A DNA stretch of 64,000 nucleotides from Trichomonas vaginalis G3 (Eukaryota > Parabasalia > Trichomonadida > Trichomonadidae), in NCBI RefSeq assembly GCF_026262505.1, contig NC_067207.1, positions 19,250,082-19,314,081 of the forward strand, in the 5' to 3' direction. The translations under genes and the position numbers were made by a program. This document shows positions 35,919 to 45,891 of this stretch, one piece after another (positions within the stretch are counted from its first letter, which is position 1; every line of letters starts with the position of its first letter). Under the pieces are notes generated by a model, which was not told the DNA's origin, did no database searches, and saw only the letters and a list, made by a program, of their open reading frames with translations.

Positions 35919-35979
35919 AGCGTTTATTTTTGGTCTTTTGTGAAAGTCAGAAAATAAAGTTAGTGTCATTTTTTTGTAT

Positions 35980-36130
35980 TTTTTTGTATAAAAGACATGA
36001 TTTCAGGGATTTTTTTGACGAAGTGTTAACCTTCACTTCGTCAAAAAATAACAGTTATCTAATGAAAAAGTGTCATTTTTTTCATTTTTTTGTATTTGAC
36101 GAGAATGTCGGGTAGATGGTTAGATCTAAC
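35980..36130 (+). ncRNA. Leader-hairpin cassette without a gene, copy 1
   Basis: Cassette leader, ATGATTTCAGGGA, then a perfect 15-bp stem (36011-36025 with 36034-36048; arm TTTTTTGACGAAGTG, loop TTAACCTT), then a palindrome at 36118-36130. Only a 10-codon frame (MISGIFLTKC) follows the ATG. Possibly a structured RNA or a relic. Confidence 0.35.
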
Positions 36131-36149
36131 ACGTTTTCTAACCTCTTGA

Positions 36150-36420
36150 ATTTGTCAAGACTTCTTCGTAAATGTTTTGTCAAGACTTCTTCGTAAATGT
36201 TTTGTCAAGACTTCTTCGTAAATGTTTTGTCAAGACTTCTTCGTAAATGTTTTGTCAAGACTTCTTCGTAAATGTTTTGTCAAGACTTCTTCGTAAATGT
36301 TTTGTCAAGACTTCTTCGTAAATGTTTTGTCATGACTTCTTCGTAAATGTTTTGTCAAGACTTCTTCGTAAATGTTTTGTCAAGACTTCTTCGTAATGAG
36401 TGTAAAGGACCCAAAAATAT
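36150..36420. repeat. 25-bp minisatellite, block 2
   Basis: Nine to ten regular units of CAAGACTTCTTCGTAAATG plus TTTTGT, almost without variation, then GAGTGTAAAGGACCCAAAAA. Confidence 0.9.
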
Positions 36421-36475
36421 AATTTAGGTGAAGAGGTGAGATCTCACCCGTTTTTTCACCTGTTTTCTCACCCTC
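36421..36475. repeat. AGATCT palindrome repeat
   Basis: GGTGAGATCTCACC at 36435-36448 with TTTAGGTGAAGA before and TTTTTTCACC units after. Confidence 0.85.
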
Positions 36476-36519
36476 TTGAATTTTCATGAATTTTCATGAA
36501 TTTCCTTAAGATAGAAAAA

Positions 36520-36720
36520 ATAAAGTTAGTTTTATTTCATTTATTCTTCATTTTTTGTATGTTAGATATGATTTCAGGGATTTTTTTGACGAAGTGTTAA
36601 CCTTCACTTCGTCAAAAAATAACAGTTATCTAATGAAAAAGTGTCATTTTTTTGTATTTGACGAGAATGTCGGGTAGAATGTTAGATCTAACCTCATTTC
36701 TAACCTCATTTCTACCCTCT
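36520..36720 (+). ncRNA. Leader-hairpin cassette without a gene, copy 2
   Basis: Same arrangement as copy 1: leader, ATGATTTCAGGGA, perfect 15-bp stem (36582-36596 with 36605-36619), then palindrome TGTTAGATCTAACC (36680-36693) and TTTCTACCC units. Confidence 0.35.
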
Positions 36721-36797
36721 TGAATTTTCATGAATTTTCCCGAAATAAAAATAAAGTTAGTTTTATTTTTTTTATTTTTTTATTTTGTATAAAAGAT

Positions 36798-37736
36798 ATG
36801 ATTTCAACAATCGGCACAACAACAATTCAAACAACAGCACCAAACTCGTTAGTCATGAATCCAACATCTATGTTAGTAGAGATGAAAAGCTTCATTCCTT
36901 CTTCATATACTTTTGAAACAGAAATCCAGAAGATAAAGCAAGAACTTTTAACATGTAATTTAAACTGTAGTGCGAAAGATGAAACAAATGAACAGTATCT
37001 TTATGAAATGCAGGACATTATTGACCATTTGCCTAAACTACCTGAAATCCAACAACAAAAACTCACTATTCCTGAATTCGATGAAATTGAAGTCAAAGCA
37101 ACTGACTCAGTAGAAATAAAGAAGTTCATACGAAAGGTAAACTATGAGTTTCTAGGATTTCATTGCAACCATAAGGTTATGGACAAAGATTGCGACATGG
37201 TATATAAGAACATCTCTGACATATATAAATCTGAAGAATTTAAGACCTACGACAACTTTGTTTCGTTAGTTGCAAAATGTGTATGGCAGATAAGAGATAA
37301 AGATAGAAGAGGTAAGGTATGGAATGAACAAATAAGACCCGCTATGTTTGAGATGAAGAGAGCAATTGACGCTTTAGTTGTTTTAGCTGGTTTTATTTCA
37401 GAATATAACGCAAAAATGAACCCGCAATGTTCTAAATGTAAAGCAGCAATGAGGAAATATAACTACTCCGTCAAAGAGATAGAAAGAATGAGAAACGACT
37501 ATGCAGACTTAAAGAAAGAAGCAGAAAAGCCAGCAGAAGATAAAATGGACATGTTAGAATTTCTGAACAAAAACTATCCAACTGCTGACGATTTCCTTCT
37601 ATCTGATGTCAAGAAGAAATATAAAGAGACTTTCGGCATTGTTAAAACATTCGATGTACTAAAAGAAGAAATAGAAGCTACGAAACTGTTTAAGATTTCA
37701 AATATACATCGTACAATTCATGTAAAACGCTCATGA
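36798..37736 (+). CDS. M2 312-aa cassette protein with CxxC
   Basis: Whole frame, start at ATG 36798 after TTTTGTATAAAAGAT; the longer open frame from 36720 begins in the leader. Near-identical to the M1 protein at 14844, including FHCNHKVMDKDC and QCSKCK. Followed by AGGTGAGAAAACAGG units and a palindrome. Unknown function. Confidence 0.75.
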   Translation: MISTIGTTTIQTTAPNSLVMNPTSMLVEMKSFIPSSYTFETEIQKIKQELLTCNLNCSAKDETNEQYLYEMQDIIDHLPKLPEIQQQKLTIPEFDEIEVKATDSVEIKKFIRKVNYEFLGFHCNHKVMDKDCDMVYKNISDIYKSEEFKTYDNFVSLVAKCVWQIRDKDRRGKVWNEQIRPAMFEMKRAIDALVVLAGFISEYNAKMNPQCSKCKAAMRKYNYSVKEIERMRNDYADLKKEAEKPAEDKMDMLEFLNKNYPTADDFLLSDVKKKYKETFGIVKTFDVLKEEIEATKLFKISNIHRTIHVKRS

Positions 37737-38400
37737 AAAAAAGAGGTGAGAAAACAGGTGAGAAAACAGGTTAGATCTAACCTTCTACCCTAAACATTAT
37801 TTTTGTCTGATTTACGCTCATTACGATGAAGAAGTCTTGACAAAACATTTACGAAGAAGTTTTGACAAAACATGTACGAAGAAGTCTTGACAAAACATGT
37901 ACGATGAAATCATGAAAATTCATGAGGTGAGAAAAGAGGTGAGAAAACGGGTGAGATCTCACCACTTCACCTAAACATTATTTTTGTCTGATTTACGCTC
38001 ATTACGAAGAAGTCTTGACAAAACATTTACGAAGAAGTCTTGACAAAACATATACGTTCATGTTTGACAAAACATTTACGAAGAAGTCTTGACAAAACAT
38101 ATACGTTCATGTTTGACAAAACATTTACGAAGAAGTCTTGACAAAACATGTACGTTCATGTTTGACAAAACATTTACGAAGAAGTTTTGACAAAACATGT
38201 ACGTTCATGTTTGACAAAACATTTACGAAGAAGTTTTGACAAAACATGTACGTTCATGTTTGACAAAGCATGTACGAAGAAGTCTTGACAAAACATAAAC
38301 GATGAAATCATGAAAATTCATGAGGTGAGAAAACGGGTGAGAAAACGGGTGAGATCTCACCACTTCACCTAAACATTATTTTTGCTGAAAAATGACCAAA
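37737..38400. repeat. Inverted 25-bp minisatellites and palindromes
   Basis: Palindromes 37769-37782 (TTA/TAA type), 37950-37963 and 38349-38362. Between them are the 25-bp units in reverse orientation relative to 34.7-36.4 kb (TTGACAAAACATTTACGAAG). The 312-aa gene thus sits between mirrored flanks. No gene. Confidence 0.88.
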
Positions 38401-38620
38401 TTCTGAGTAAAATGGCATATGCTTGCTTCCCTCGGAAAACCGAGAGAAGAGATTCCGTACGAAAACAGTGAAGAACAGCGAGTAGGGAAGAAAACCCAGT
38501 CGCCAAAACTCTATGAAAATCGTGAAAAATTGCCAAACGGTTTGAGAGGATATTATGTACATAGACTTCTTGTAAATGCTGTTGCAATGTGGGCTTCGCC
38601 TAAAATATATTTTTATTGAA
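38401..38620 (+). pseudogene. KilA-N fragment with hairpin
   Basis: Second half of a KilA-N domain (LPNGLRGYYVHRLLVNAVAM, WASP), nearly identical to 38985-39055. Hairpin 38426-38449 (CTTCCCTCGG, AAAA, CCGAGAGAAG). Ends abruptly in a TATTTTTATTGAATTCAGCA repeat flank. Confidence 0.6.
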
Positions 38621-38693
38621 TTCAGCACAAAAATCATGAATTTCCTTAAGACAGAAAAAATAACGCTAATTTTTTATAAAATATTTTTTTATT

Positions 38694-39500
38694 TTGTATG
38701 TAAAGACAGATATGTCAACAACAGAGAACACAACAACAGTTATAGTCCATGAAGCTATAAATGAAGAATACGAGTACATACAGTTTAACAAACAACTCCG
38801 TCTCATTCGTTCGGTCAAAGACGATATGTACCAAATGCAAAGTATTTTGACAGCATGTTTTGCTCCAGATACCAAACATACAGACGATTGGTTCAAAAAC
38901 CAAAGCACACAAGAACTTTTGAGCGAAGCACAGCGAGACCGACTTTTTTCGGGGTCGCCTAAAACTCATGAAAATCGTAAAAATTTGCCAAACGGTTTGA
39001 GAGGATATTATGTACATAGACTTCTTGTAAATGCTGTTGCAATGTGGGCTTCGCCTCGTTATGCTTGGTATATTTACAGACTTCTTGACGAAATTCATAG
39101 ACAAGAACGTGAAGAGATGGAAAAGAAACTTCATGCAAAAGATGAAGTCATTGAAGCAAAAGACAAAAGCATTCAGAAAAGAATACCACGTTCGGTACCA
39201 AAAGGAAAGGAAAAGAACTATAAGTATATGATTTATACTGAAGAGATGGAAAATGAAGAAGACAGAGATATGGTTATGTTGCATTTAGTCAGAAGAAACA
39301 ACAAAAGCTTTTACGACCTTGCTAAGATTTACAAATCTGACAGAAATTGGTTCTATCGCGAAAACTTACCGATTTCAATGACACCGAATGAAGATGTGAA
39401 ACAAATAGTTCAAGTACGTTACCTCAAACACACTATGATATTAAAGGTTGTACAATACTTACATTCAAAGAAGATTTGCCATTGTTAAAGGAAAAATAAC
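38694..39500 (+). pseudogene. M2 KilA-N domain protein, C-terminus broken
   Basis: The 264-codon open frame covers KilA-N (WFKNQSTQELL, GYYVHRLLVNAVAMWASPRY), the coiled coil (MEKKLHAKDEVIEAKDKSI) and the C-terminal module (YKYMIYTEEMENEED, MLHLVRRNNKSFYDLAKIY). Compared with M1 it is the better-kept copy, but its end is broken. Same cassette leader before the ATG. A GC-rich imperfect hairpin lies at 38933-38958. Confidence 0.8.
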
Positions 39501-39548
39501 AGAGTATTTTGACAACTTCAAACAAGTAGGGTAGATGAACCATTTATT

Positions 39549-40412
39549 TTATTGACTTTTTACAATTTGAACTTTGTTTGCGTAGATATATTCTGAAAGA
39601 AGTATGAGGGTCTTGTATGACTTTGTACTTCTCCCATAGTTCATGTCTGTCAAACTTACCTGCCATGGACTCTTTCATAAGTTCCATGAAATCGTCTTCG
39701 GACAATCCGGGGAAAAGTATAATGTCATCAGTATTCTTTTAACATCCTTACTTAAACTCTTTGCTGTCTGTACACAAATGACAACTGAGATGTTAAAGTG
39801 TCTGAGCTTCTTAAGAATTCGACACATATCTTGTTCTCTGTTCTTAACAAAGGATGAGAGGCGAAATCATCTAAGATAAGAAGACATCTATGAGGGTAAG
39901 TCTTCCAATCGTAAGATTGCAATTTCTTCGAAATGTATTCTATCTCTTCTGTTTGTTTTGAAGTGTTTCTTCTCTAATATTCTCTGCATTTCCTCATTTG
40001 GGTCTTTAAACTTCGAATTTATATACTCATTATAGCATTATACTTCAAAACTCTTCTTTGGTACTTCTTTATCCAATCTAACAACTCAGAGTCTTTATAC
40101 ATACTAACTTAGACTTCTTTATAAATATCTTTGAACGAATTGACGGTTTGGTCAAATTGACCAGAAGTACTACAAATAACAACTAACTCATAGAATGGGT
40201 TCTTCTCATCTAGTTCTTGTTGTTGTGCAGCCATTTTAAGATAAGTGAAAGTCTTACCCGACCCAGGTGGTGCGATTAGACCTGTTATACCATTCTGAGC
40301 AAATAAGAACTTGTCATGTATAGGCTTTATCTGAGCATTTTCTAATTTCCTCTTGTTCTTATTAAAACATTCTCAAATTCTTGTCAATGTCAGCAAACTT
40401 TTTTTCTAACAT
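39549..40412 (-). pseudogene. M2 packaging ATPase, broken
   Basis: Pieces give GLIAPPGSGKTFTYLKMA (Walker A, near 40.26 kb) and segments similar in order to the M1 ATPase (VVICSTSGQFDQT, then a basic helix, then VVICVQTAKSLSKDVKRIL). About 288 codons. Broken in many places. Confidence 0.8.
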
Positions 40413-40445
40413 ATTTTAGAAAAATTAAATTTTTATCTTTAGAAA

Positions 40446-40897
40446 ATGTCTAGCGATTTCGCTATCTATTTCGAGACAAGCTTTTCGACAGCAAAACATC
40501 TGTCGACCATAAAATCTTACATAGTGTAAACAAGAAAGGTGAATTTGTTCTAAAGTTCTGTTTCTGGGAATATGACAAGAACCATAAAACATTAAGCAGA
40601 GCAGTCTTAAAATTTGTCAATGACAGACTTGTTGACAGAGATGACGCCGATTGGAAAGATGAAGTCCAACAAAAGTTCTTAGAATGCAAAGAAGACACAT
40701 GCGCTGTTCTTGAAGATGAAATAGAAAACAGAATAGATGAGCTATTAAAGGACAAAGAACTTTTACATAAATATGGTTCGGAGAAATTTGACATAACTCC
40801 ACCAGAAAAGAAGAAGAAAGAAAAGAAAGAAAAGAAAGTAGAAGAAGAGAAGAAAGAACCTGAACCAGTTCCAGAGAAAAAGAAATTTGACATGTAA
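40446..40897 (+). pseudogene. M2 Lys/Glu-rich protein, broken
   Basis: Pieces include CFWEYDKNHKTLSRAVLKF, CKEDTCAVLEDEIENRIDEL and a Lys/Glu tail with PEPVPEKKKFDM. Divergent from the ATPase across 33 bp. The long minus-strand frame over it is a shadow. Unknown. Confidence 0.5.
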
Positions 40898-40913
40898 AAA
40901 TAAAATTTTATTT

Positions 40914-41333
40914 TTAGAACATTTCTGGGTCAATGTTAATGTTCTCTTCCTCTTTAGGAGCAAACACTGGCTTAGACTCTAAAATCTTTTTACCCAATTT
41001 ACCTTGAACTTCAACTATCTTAGACTCATAATATTCATAGTCGTCTGCTTTCTTTGGTTCATAAGGTATAACAAGTTTGTATGCTTTGCCTTCTTTAAGG
41101 TTTGAGAACCTTCTGTCAAAACTTTCTTTGACTGCTAACAACCTTCTATGTCTAAGTCTTTCAAATTTCGCACCATTTTTAGTCACAATAGCAAACTTAA
41201 CTGGTTCGATGTTCCAAACTTTGCTGAATGAAGACTTTTCAAAATGGTAGAATTAAACATTCAAATATGTGAATGGGTCTAGTTCTTCTTTAAGTCCTGA
41301 CATGTACTTGTTTACTGAGATGAATTTCGTCAT
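40914..41333 (-). pseudogene. M2 small protein, broken
   Basis: Pieces begin MTKFISVNKYMSGLKEEL and include RLRHRRLLAVKESFDRRFSN, YKLVIPYEPKKADDYEYY. Basic middle, acidic end (EEENINIDPEMF). Located directly after the helicase gene on the same strand. Not recognised. Confidence 0.45.
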
Positions 41334-41368
41334 CTTTTCTATCGGATAAAAAATATTTTTTTTAAAAT

Positions 41369-42604
41369 TTACTCAGAAAAATTTTTCTTTGTATATACAC
41401 CATTCTGTACGTCTAAAAGACTTTTGACATTTGCCAAGAATGTACGTTTAGACGCTGCCATATAACCATATTCTTGACAATATTGTTTATACGAATCGTA
41501 CAATGACCTTTCATCTAATGACACAAAGTCAGTTTCATCTATGAACAGTTCATATACACTCTTGTTTGCTTCTAACAATGTTTGTCTCTCTTCGGTATGT
41601 GGAATTTGTCTTGGATTGAACTTAGAAATATCTAATGTCATGAAATATGAGAACAAGTGGTTGTAAAAGTCAGATGTCAAAGTTTCTGCTAAGTCGTCAA
41701 AATATTCTGTATCTTGCATATGAGAATCTGACGTTCTGACAACTACATATCTTCTGTCAGAACTTTCTAACTTCATCGGAACAACATTGTTTGAAACCAT
41801 AATGAAGTTTGCAACATTTTCACAAACTCTTTGGTCTTTATATTTTCTTTCAACAACTCCAACTTTGTCTGTTATAAGACTCTTCAAAGCATCTGAGTTC
41901 AAAACTTTTGTTGTATCTATACTTTGAAGTTCATTACAAACTATAAGTTTCATATTCTCTATTGAGGAGTTAAACTTGCCACAGATGTTTTCTAAGTTTG
42001 TCATATTAGGGTTCGAATAACCTTCTAACAGTTTGCACAAAATATCTGTAAAGAATGTGTTCTTACCAGTTCCTTGTTTTCCAATTATAATGAGAGCAGT
42101 TTCATTTTTAGCACTTGGATGTTGTAAGATGTTTGCAAACCAACATAAGATATACTCATAGACTCTTTCGTTTCCATTGCATATAATTTCTTTGACATGG
42201 TCTAACCAAGCTTCTATAATATTTTCTTTCCATTCTACTTGTTCATATTTATATCCAGTGAAGATAGAATAGAAGTTTGGAGAAGGTGTATAGAACTTTA
42301 TACCTCGAACTGAAAAATCTTTCTAACTTTGACAATAAGATATCCCAAGCATCTAACATCTTCATGCCAACTTGTACGACTTTTATTTTCTTAAGTTTTT
42401 GTCTACATTCTTGTTCTGAAACTATTGTCGCTTTAGGTTTGTTAAAGACTACATCCCATTCTTTCATGACATAACATTCTGGGCAGAGTCGACATAAATG
42501 ACTAAACGTTTCAAATTCTCGACTGCTTTGTTATAGTCTCTAAATGGACACATATTTCTGAATGCTTGGAAGTCATAAAAATCTGAAACATCTATTCTGT
42601 ACAT
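41369..42604 (-). pseudogene. M2 superfamily 3 (DUF5906-like) helicase, broken
   Basis: About 410 codons starting MYRIDVSDFYDFQAF. Walker A IIIGKQGTGKNTFFTD (near 42.07 kb), Walker B-like MKLIVCNELQ, motif C-like ANFIMVSNN, then SSDRRYVVVRTSD: the order seen in S3 helicases of viruses, virophages and Polinton-like viruses, where they unwind DNA during replication. Its longest open part is 223 codons. M1 has no such gene. Confidence 0.8.
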
Positions 42605-42632
42605 TTTTATAAAAATAAAAAAAATATTTTTT

Positions 42633-43429
42633 TTATTCTTGACTTTGTTGTTGCATTTGTTGCATTTGTTGTTCTTGAGCTATTTGTTGTTGAAGTTGTT
42701 CTTGTAATACAATACTTTCACCAGTTGCATCTTCCAATTCGAAACTTTCTGCCGTCATTGACAAATACATAGGACATAAAAGTTTTACAGGAACAAAGTT
42801 TGCGTCAACTAATGTCAACGTTATACTTGCCAAAGTGTTTGAGTTCACTAAGGTTGAAAATTCTGCATTCGAATGAACAATAGGCAAACCAGCAGAGAAA
42901 GTATTGTTTATACGCATAAGTATCTTTTGGTCATAATAGTTTCTGTCGACATTCGAATAACACTTTGAACCTAAGTTTGAAACAATATATAAGATTGGTG
43001 TGCTTAATGTCAATGGAATAGACATTCCTTGTATGACACCTTTTCCTGTTATAGGAAACTGTTGGTAGTAAAAACCAGAAATAAGTTTTGTATTATAGCT
43101 CATATCGTTTATAGTAAACTCAGTCGGACATCCAAACATAATGAAACCTGCTCTAGTTGCAGCACATGTTACACCCGTCCTAAAGTATTAAATAAGTCAA
43201 CAAAACCTGTTGGTGGTATATCTGAGTAAGTATCTTCAAAGGAGTATTTTTTACCATTCACAACAATAAAGTCTTCTGGTGTCAAAAGAGCAAAACAGGC
43301 TTTAGTCGTCATTGTGTTTAAGGTTAGTTTACAATATCGTCCTTGAGGACTTTGTAAGTTTGTTGTTATAGAATTATATGACTCAGGGTTTTTAGTCGTA
43401 ATAGTATAAACCATTATATCTTCTGCCAT
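42633..43429 (-). pseudogene. M2 minor capsid (penton-like) candidate, broken
   Basis: Starts MAEDIMVYTITTKNPES; about 265 codons. TLVDANFVPVKLLCPMYLSM matches the C-terminus of the M1 gene at 19892. Ends in a Gln-rich tail (QQQIAQEQQMQQMQQQ). Next upstream are homologues of the two M1 neighbours, so gene order is conserved. Its promoter region is now split by the mariner 7 bp before the start codon. Broken. Confidence 0.5.
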
Positions 43430-43436
43430 TTATATA

Positions 43437-44736
43437 GGGTGTCCAAAGGTGTGTTTAGCACAAACCTGAATACTGCGAATAGAAATAAACAAGTTACATA
43501 TATATAAAGTTTATTTAAATATAATCACCATTGGATTCAATCACGCGTTCGCAGCGATCGATCCAGGCTTGAAAGACACGCTTTAAATCATCATGAGAAA
43601 ATTGCTCAAATTGCTCTCTTACAAAATTTTCAAGATCATCTGGACTCGCGAATTCGCGTCCTTCAGCTCTCTTTTTTAGCGTGCCGAATAAATAAAAGTC
43701 AGAGGGTGCAATATCAGGTGAATAAATTGGGTTTGGAACAACTTTGACATTGTTTTCCACCAAGTAATTCATTACCTTATGACTTTTGTGAACTCTTGAA
43801 TTATCAAAATGAATTGCAAACTTTTGTTTTTGTTGTTTGGATTTCTCAAACTCATCAGAATTGATAATTTGAGTAAGAACATTGTCAATTAGATACTGAG
43901 CATTCATCGTATTAGGTTTTTGAAGAATATCAATTGCGATGATGCCATTCACGCCCCAAAAAACCGACAACATCATCATTGGTGTGTCAATTTTTTTCTT
44001 CGGGAATGTTTGCGGATTTTCATCCTTCGGGATCCACATGGTTTTGGCTTCTGTTGCATATTGAAACCAAGACTCGTCCCCTGTTACTAAAAAGCGAAAC
44101 TTCTTGGATTGATACGCACCCAATATAGAGAGGAGCTCTTTCGAAGATTGGACTCTAGATTTTTTTTGAACTGAATTAAGGTTGTGCGGAACCCAACGTG
44201 TATACGCTAGTTTGTAGTTCAAATAATTGTGCAGATAATAACTGACTGTTGTACGTGGTATCTTTGTCATCTCCTCTATCCTTCTGAGTGATGCTCTTGG
44301 GTCTTCATCTAGCGCTTGAAGAATTGCTTTGATTTTTCTTTGATCCGGCGATTTTTTGTCAATTTTTATGATGGGCGTCTTTTTGTTCATGAAGTGATAC
44401 ATCCTAACATGATACGTTACAGTGGAATAGCTAGGAGCATCCATACCGAAGCATTTTACCAATGTCTCGTAGATTTTTTTACAGTCTTTGCATTTTTTTG
44501 CAAGAGCGAGGATGTTTTCTTTATGATTCATTAAAAAAATGAAAAAAATCCCGCCAAAATTTCCCGCGAAACCGCCTCTTGTCTCAAAATTCATTTTATA
44601 TCCCGGCATGGCGCCAAAATACAACTTACTCATCATATACATATATTCATATTTTTTATTATATATTTATAATCAGCATATATCTCCTTTAATAGTCTCA
44701 TATAGAGCGCTGTGCTAAACGCACCTTTGGACACCC
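43437..44736 (-). mobile_element. Tc1/mariner element, Tvmar-like, copy 2
   Basis: 1300 bp with TA duplications (43435-43436, 44737-44738) and the same 25-bp TIRs as copy 1. Inserted between two M2 genes, a few bases 5' of the penton candidate. Encodes an uninterrupted transposase. Confidence 0.95.
43515..44531 (-). CDS. Mariner transposase, whole (338 aa)
   Basis: Start chosen at MNHKENILALAKK (ATG 44531), as the upstream extension to 44642 has no domain. An N-terminal paired helix-turn-helix region (residues about 1-105) and the WVPHNLN linker motif (113-119) precede the catalytic core: D152 (GDESW), D243 (HFDNSRVH) and D278 (APSDFYLF), giving D,D34D, the mariner signature. Length is normal for the family. 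With whole TIRs this copy could be autonomous by appearance. Confidence 0.95.
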   Translation of the reverse strand: MNHKENILALAKKCKDCKKIYETLVKCFGMDAPSYSTVTYHVRMYHFMNKKTPIIKIDKKSPDQRKIKAILQALDEDPRASLRRIEEMTKIPRTTVSYYLHNYLNYKLAYTRWVPHNLNSVQKKSRVQSSKELLSILGAYQSKKFRFLVTGDESWFQYATEAKTMWIPKDENPQTFPKKKIDTPMMMLSVFWGVNGIIAIDILQKPNTMNAQYLIDNVLTQIINSDEFEKSKQQKQKFAIHFDNSRVHKSHKVMNYLVENNVKVVPNPIYSPDIAPSDFYLFGTLKKRAEGREFASPDDLENFVREQFEQFSHDDLKRVFQAWIDRCERVIESNGDYI

Positions 44737-44745
44737 TATATATAT

Positions 44746-44976
44746 TTAAAAGTTTTTCTGAAAGTGGAGAAGAACTTCATCTAAACTTTCACATGGCGTT
44801 TCTTGAAGTTCTCTGTCTAAGAAGTTCAAATATTTTGTAAAGACATAGAACTTTCCTTTGTCTACACGAACAAACAAAACAGGGTCTTTCATATCGTTCA
44901 AAAGTGTGTAAAGTCCTTTACATGAAATAAAGTCTATATTATTTTTCTTCAAACATCTTTCAAGAAGTTTTGACAT
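44746..44976 (-). CDS. M2 small conserved protein (76 aa)
   Basis: MSKLLERCLKKNNIDFIS start; ends SLDEVLLHFQKNF. Matches the M1 protein at 20629 in position and pattern. Six bases separate it from the upstream gene. Unknown. Confidence 0.55.
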   Translation of the reverse strand: MSKLLERCLKKNNIDFISCKGLYTLLNDMKDPVLFVRVDKGKFYVFTKYLNFLDRELQETPCESLDEVLLHFQKNF

Positions 44977-44982
44977 TTTTAC

Positions 44983-45561
44983 TTAGCAAATAAATTTTAA
45001 TGAAATGTTGTGGTCGTCAAATATTTTTATGACGTCTGGGAAACTATACTTTAAGTTCAACGTTTCACCTCCTTTCATAACGTATATCTTGTCAATGACA
45101 TTATATGAAACACCACAGCAACCAATGTCGGGTTCTATTTCTTTGATGTTTATATCGTCTGCCTCTGTCAAAAGTTTCAATAGTTCTTTCAAGACTTCAT
45201 GAGGTGCAATGACATATGAGTTCACTTTTACAGGGTTGTGTTCGACCAAGTTTAACATTATACTTAAAGCTTGACAAATCTTCTCCTGAGTTTGAAGTTT
45301 GTCTTTCAGTTGTTGGTAGTCGTTTCGAATATCTGCAACAGAACTTAAGTCTCTGCTAACTTCAGGATATGTTGGTTCTTTTACAGGAACAATTGTTATA
45401 CCATCTTCGTCTTCGTATGGTTTCCCCACTTCAACATCTCTGTCTTTGACATTGACAATAACACTTTGACTGTTTGTTTGAGTTGGTGAATTTAACTTCA
45501 CATCTGCCACCGCCATTAAACCTTTTGAAACACTCACGCTTCTATTTTTCGGAAATGACAT
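44983..45561 (-). CDS. M2 CCG-motif protein (192 aa)
   Basis: From ATG 45561 (MSFPKNRSVSVSKGLMAV); the longer frame to 45777 has no support. EPDIGCCGVSYNVIDKIYV and LKYSFPDVIKIFDDHNISLK match the M1 protein at 20865. Whole. Unknown function. Confidence 0.6.
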   Translation of the reverse strand: MSFPKNRSVSVSKGLMAVADVKLNSPTQTNSQSVIVNVKDRDVEVGKPYEDEDGITIVPVKEPTYPEVSRDLSSVADIRNDYQQLKDKLQTQEKICQALSIMLNLVEHNPVKVNSYVIAPHEVLKELLKLLTEADDINIKEIEPDIGCCGVSYNVIDKIYVMKGGETLNLKYSFPDVIKIFDDHNISLKFIC

Positions 45562-45581
45562 TTTACTTAGAATAAAAAGAT

Positions 45582-45870
45582 GGACGTATTCGAGTATCTC
45601 TTCGAATTGAAGCAGAACAAAGTTTACACAACAAACAATACAAATACATTGACAGAATAGTTCTTTATACAAACAATGGTAAATGTTATAGAATAGCAAT
45701 ATTTGCTGAACCAAAATATTTCCATAAAGCAAAGAAGTTGGTATAACTGAAATGGTGAAAGTTCTTGACGTTGACAAAAATATAACAACAAAACTTACAG
45801 ATATTTCTAAAGGTAAGTTTATCTTACAATATTATGTCAAAACTGGGCGTACTGTCAATATTTGACGGAG
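45582..45870 (+). pseudogene. M2 small plus-strand gene, broken
   Basis: Coding-like pieces IRVSLRIEAEQSLHNKQYKY, IVLYTNNGKCYRIAIFAEPK and LTDISKGKFILQYYVKTGR. Sits where M1 has the 21505 gene. Divergent from 45561 with 20 bp between. Broken. Confidence 0.4.
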
Positions 45871-45891
45871 AGAAGTCAGTTCAAGAACAAC

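Noticed and set aside
34706-38320. CRISPR array
   Set aside because: The 25-bp units are contiguous tandem repeats without unique spacers, and no cas genes are present.
38715-39284. 189-codon minus-strand frame
   Set aside because: Antisense of the KilA-N gene, which has recognisable domain motifs.
40462-40893. 143-codon Phe/Ser-rich minus-strand protein
   Set aside because: Shadow of the Lys/Glu-rich plus-strand gene at 40446-40897 (runs of AAG/GAA read as Phe/Ser).
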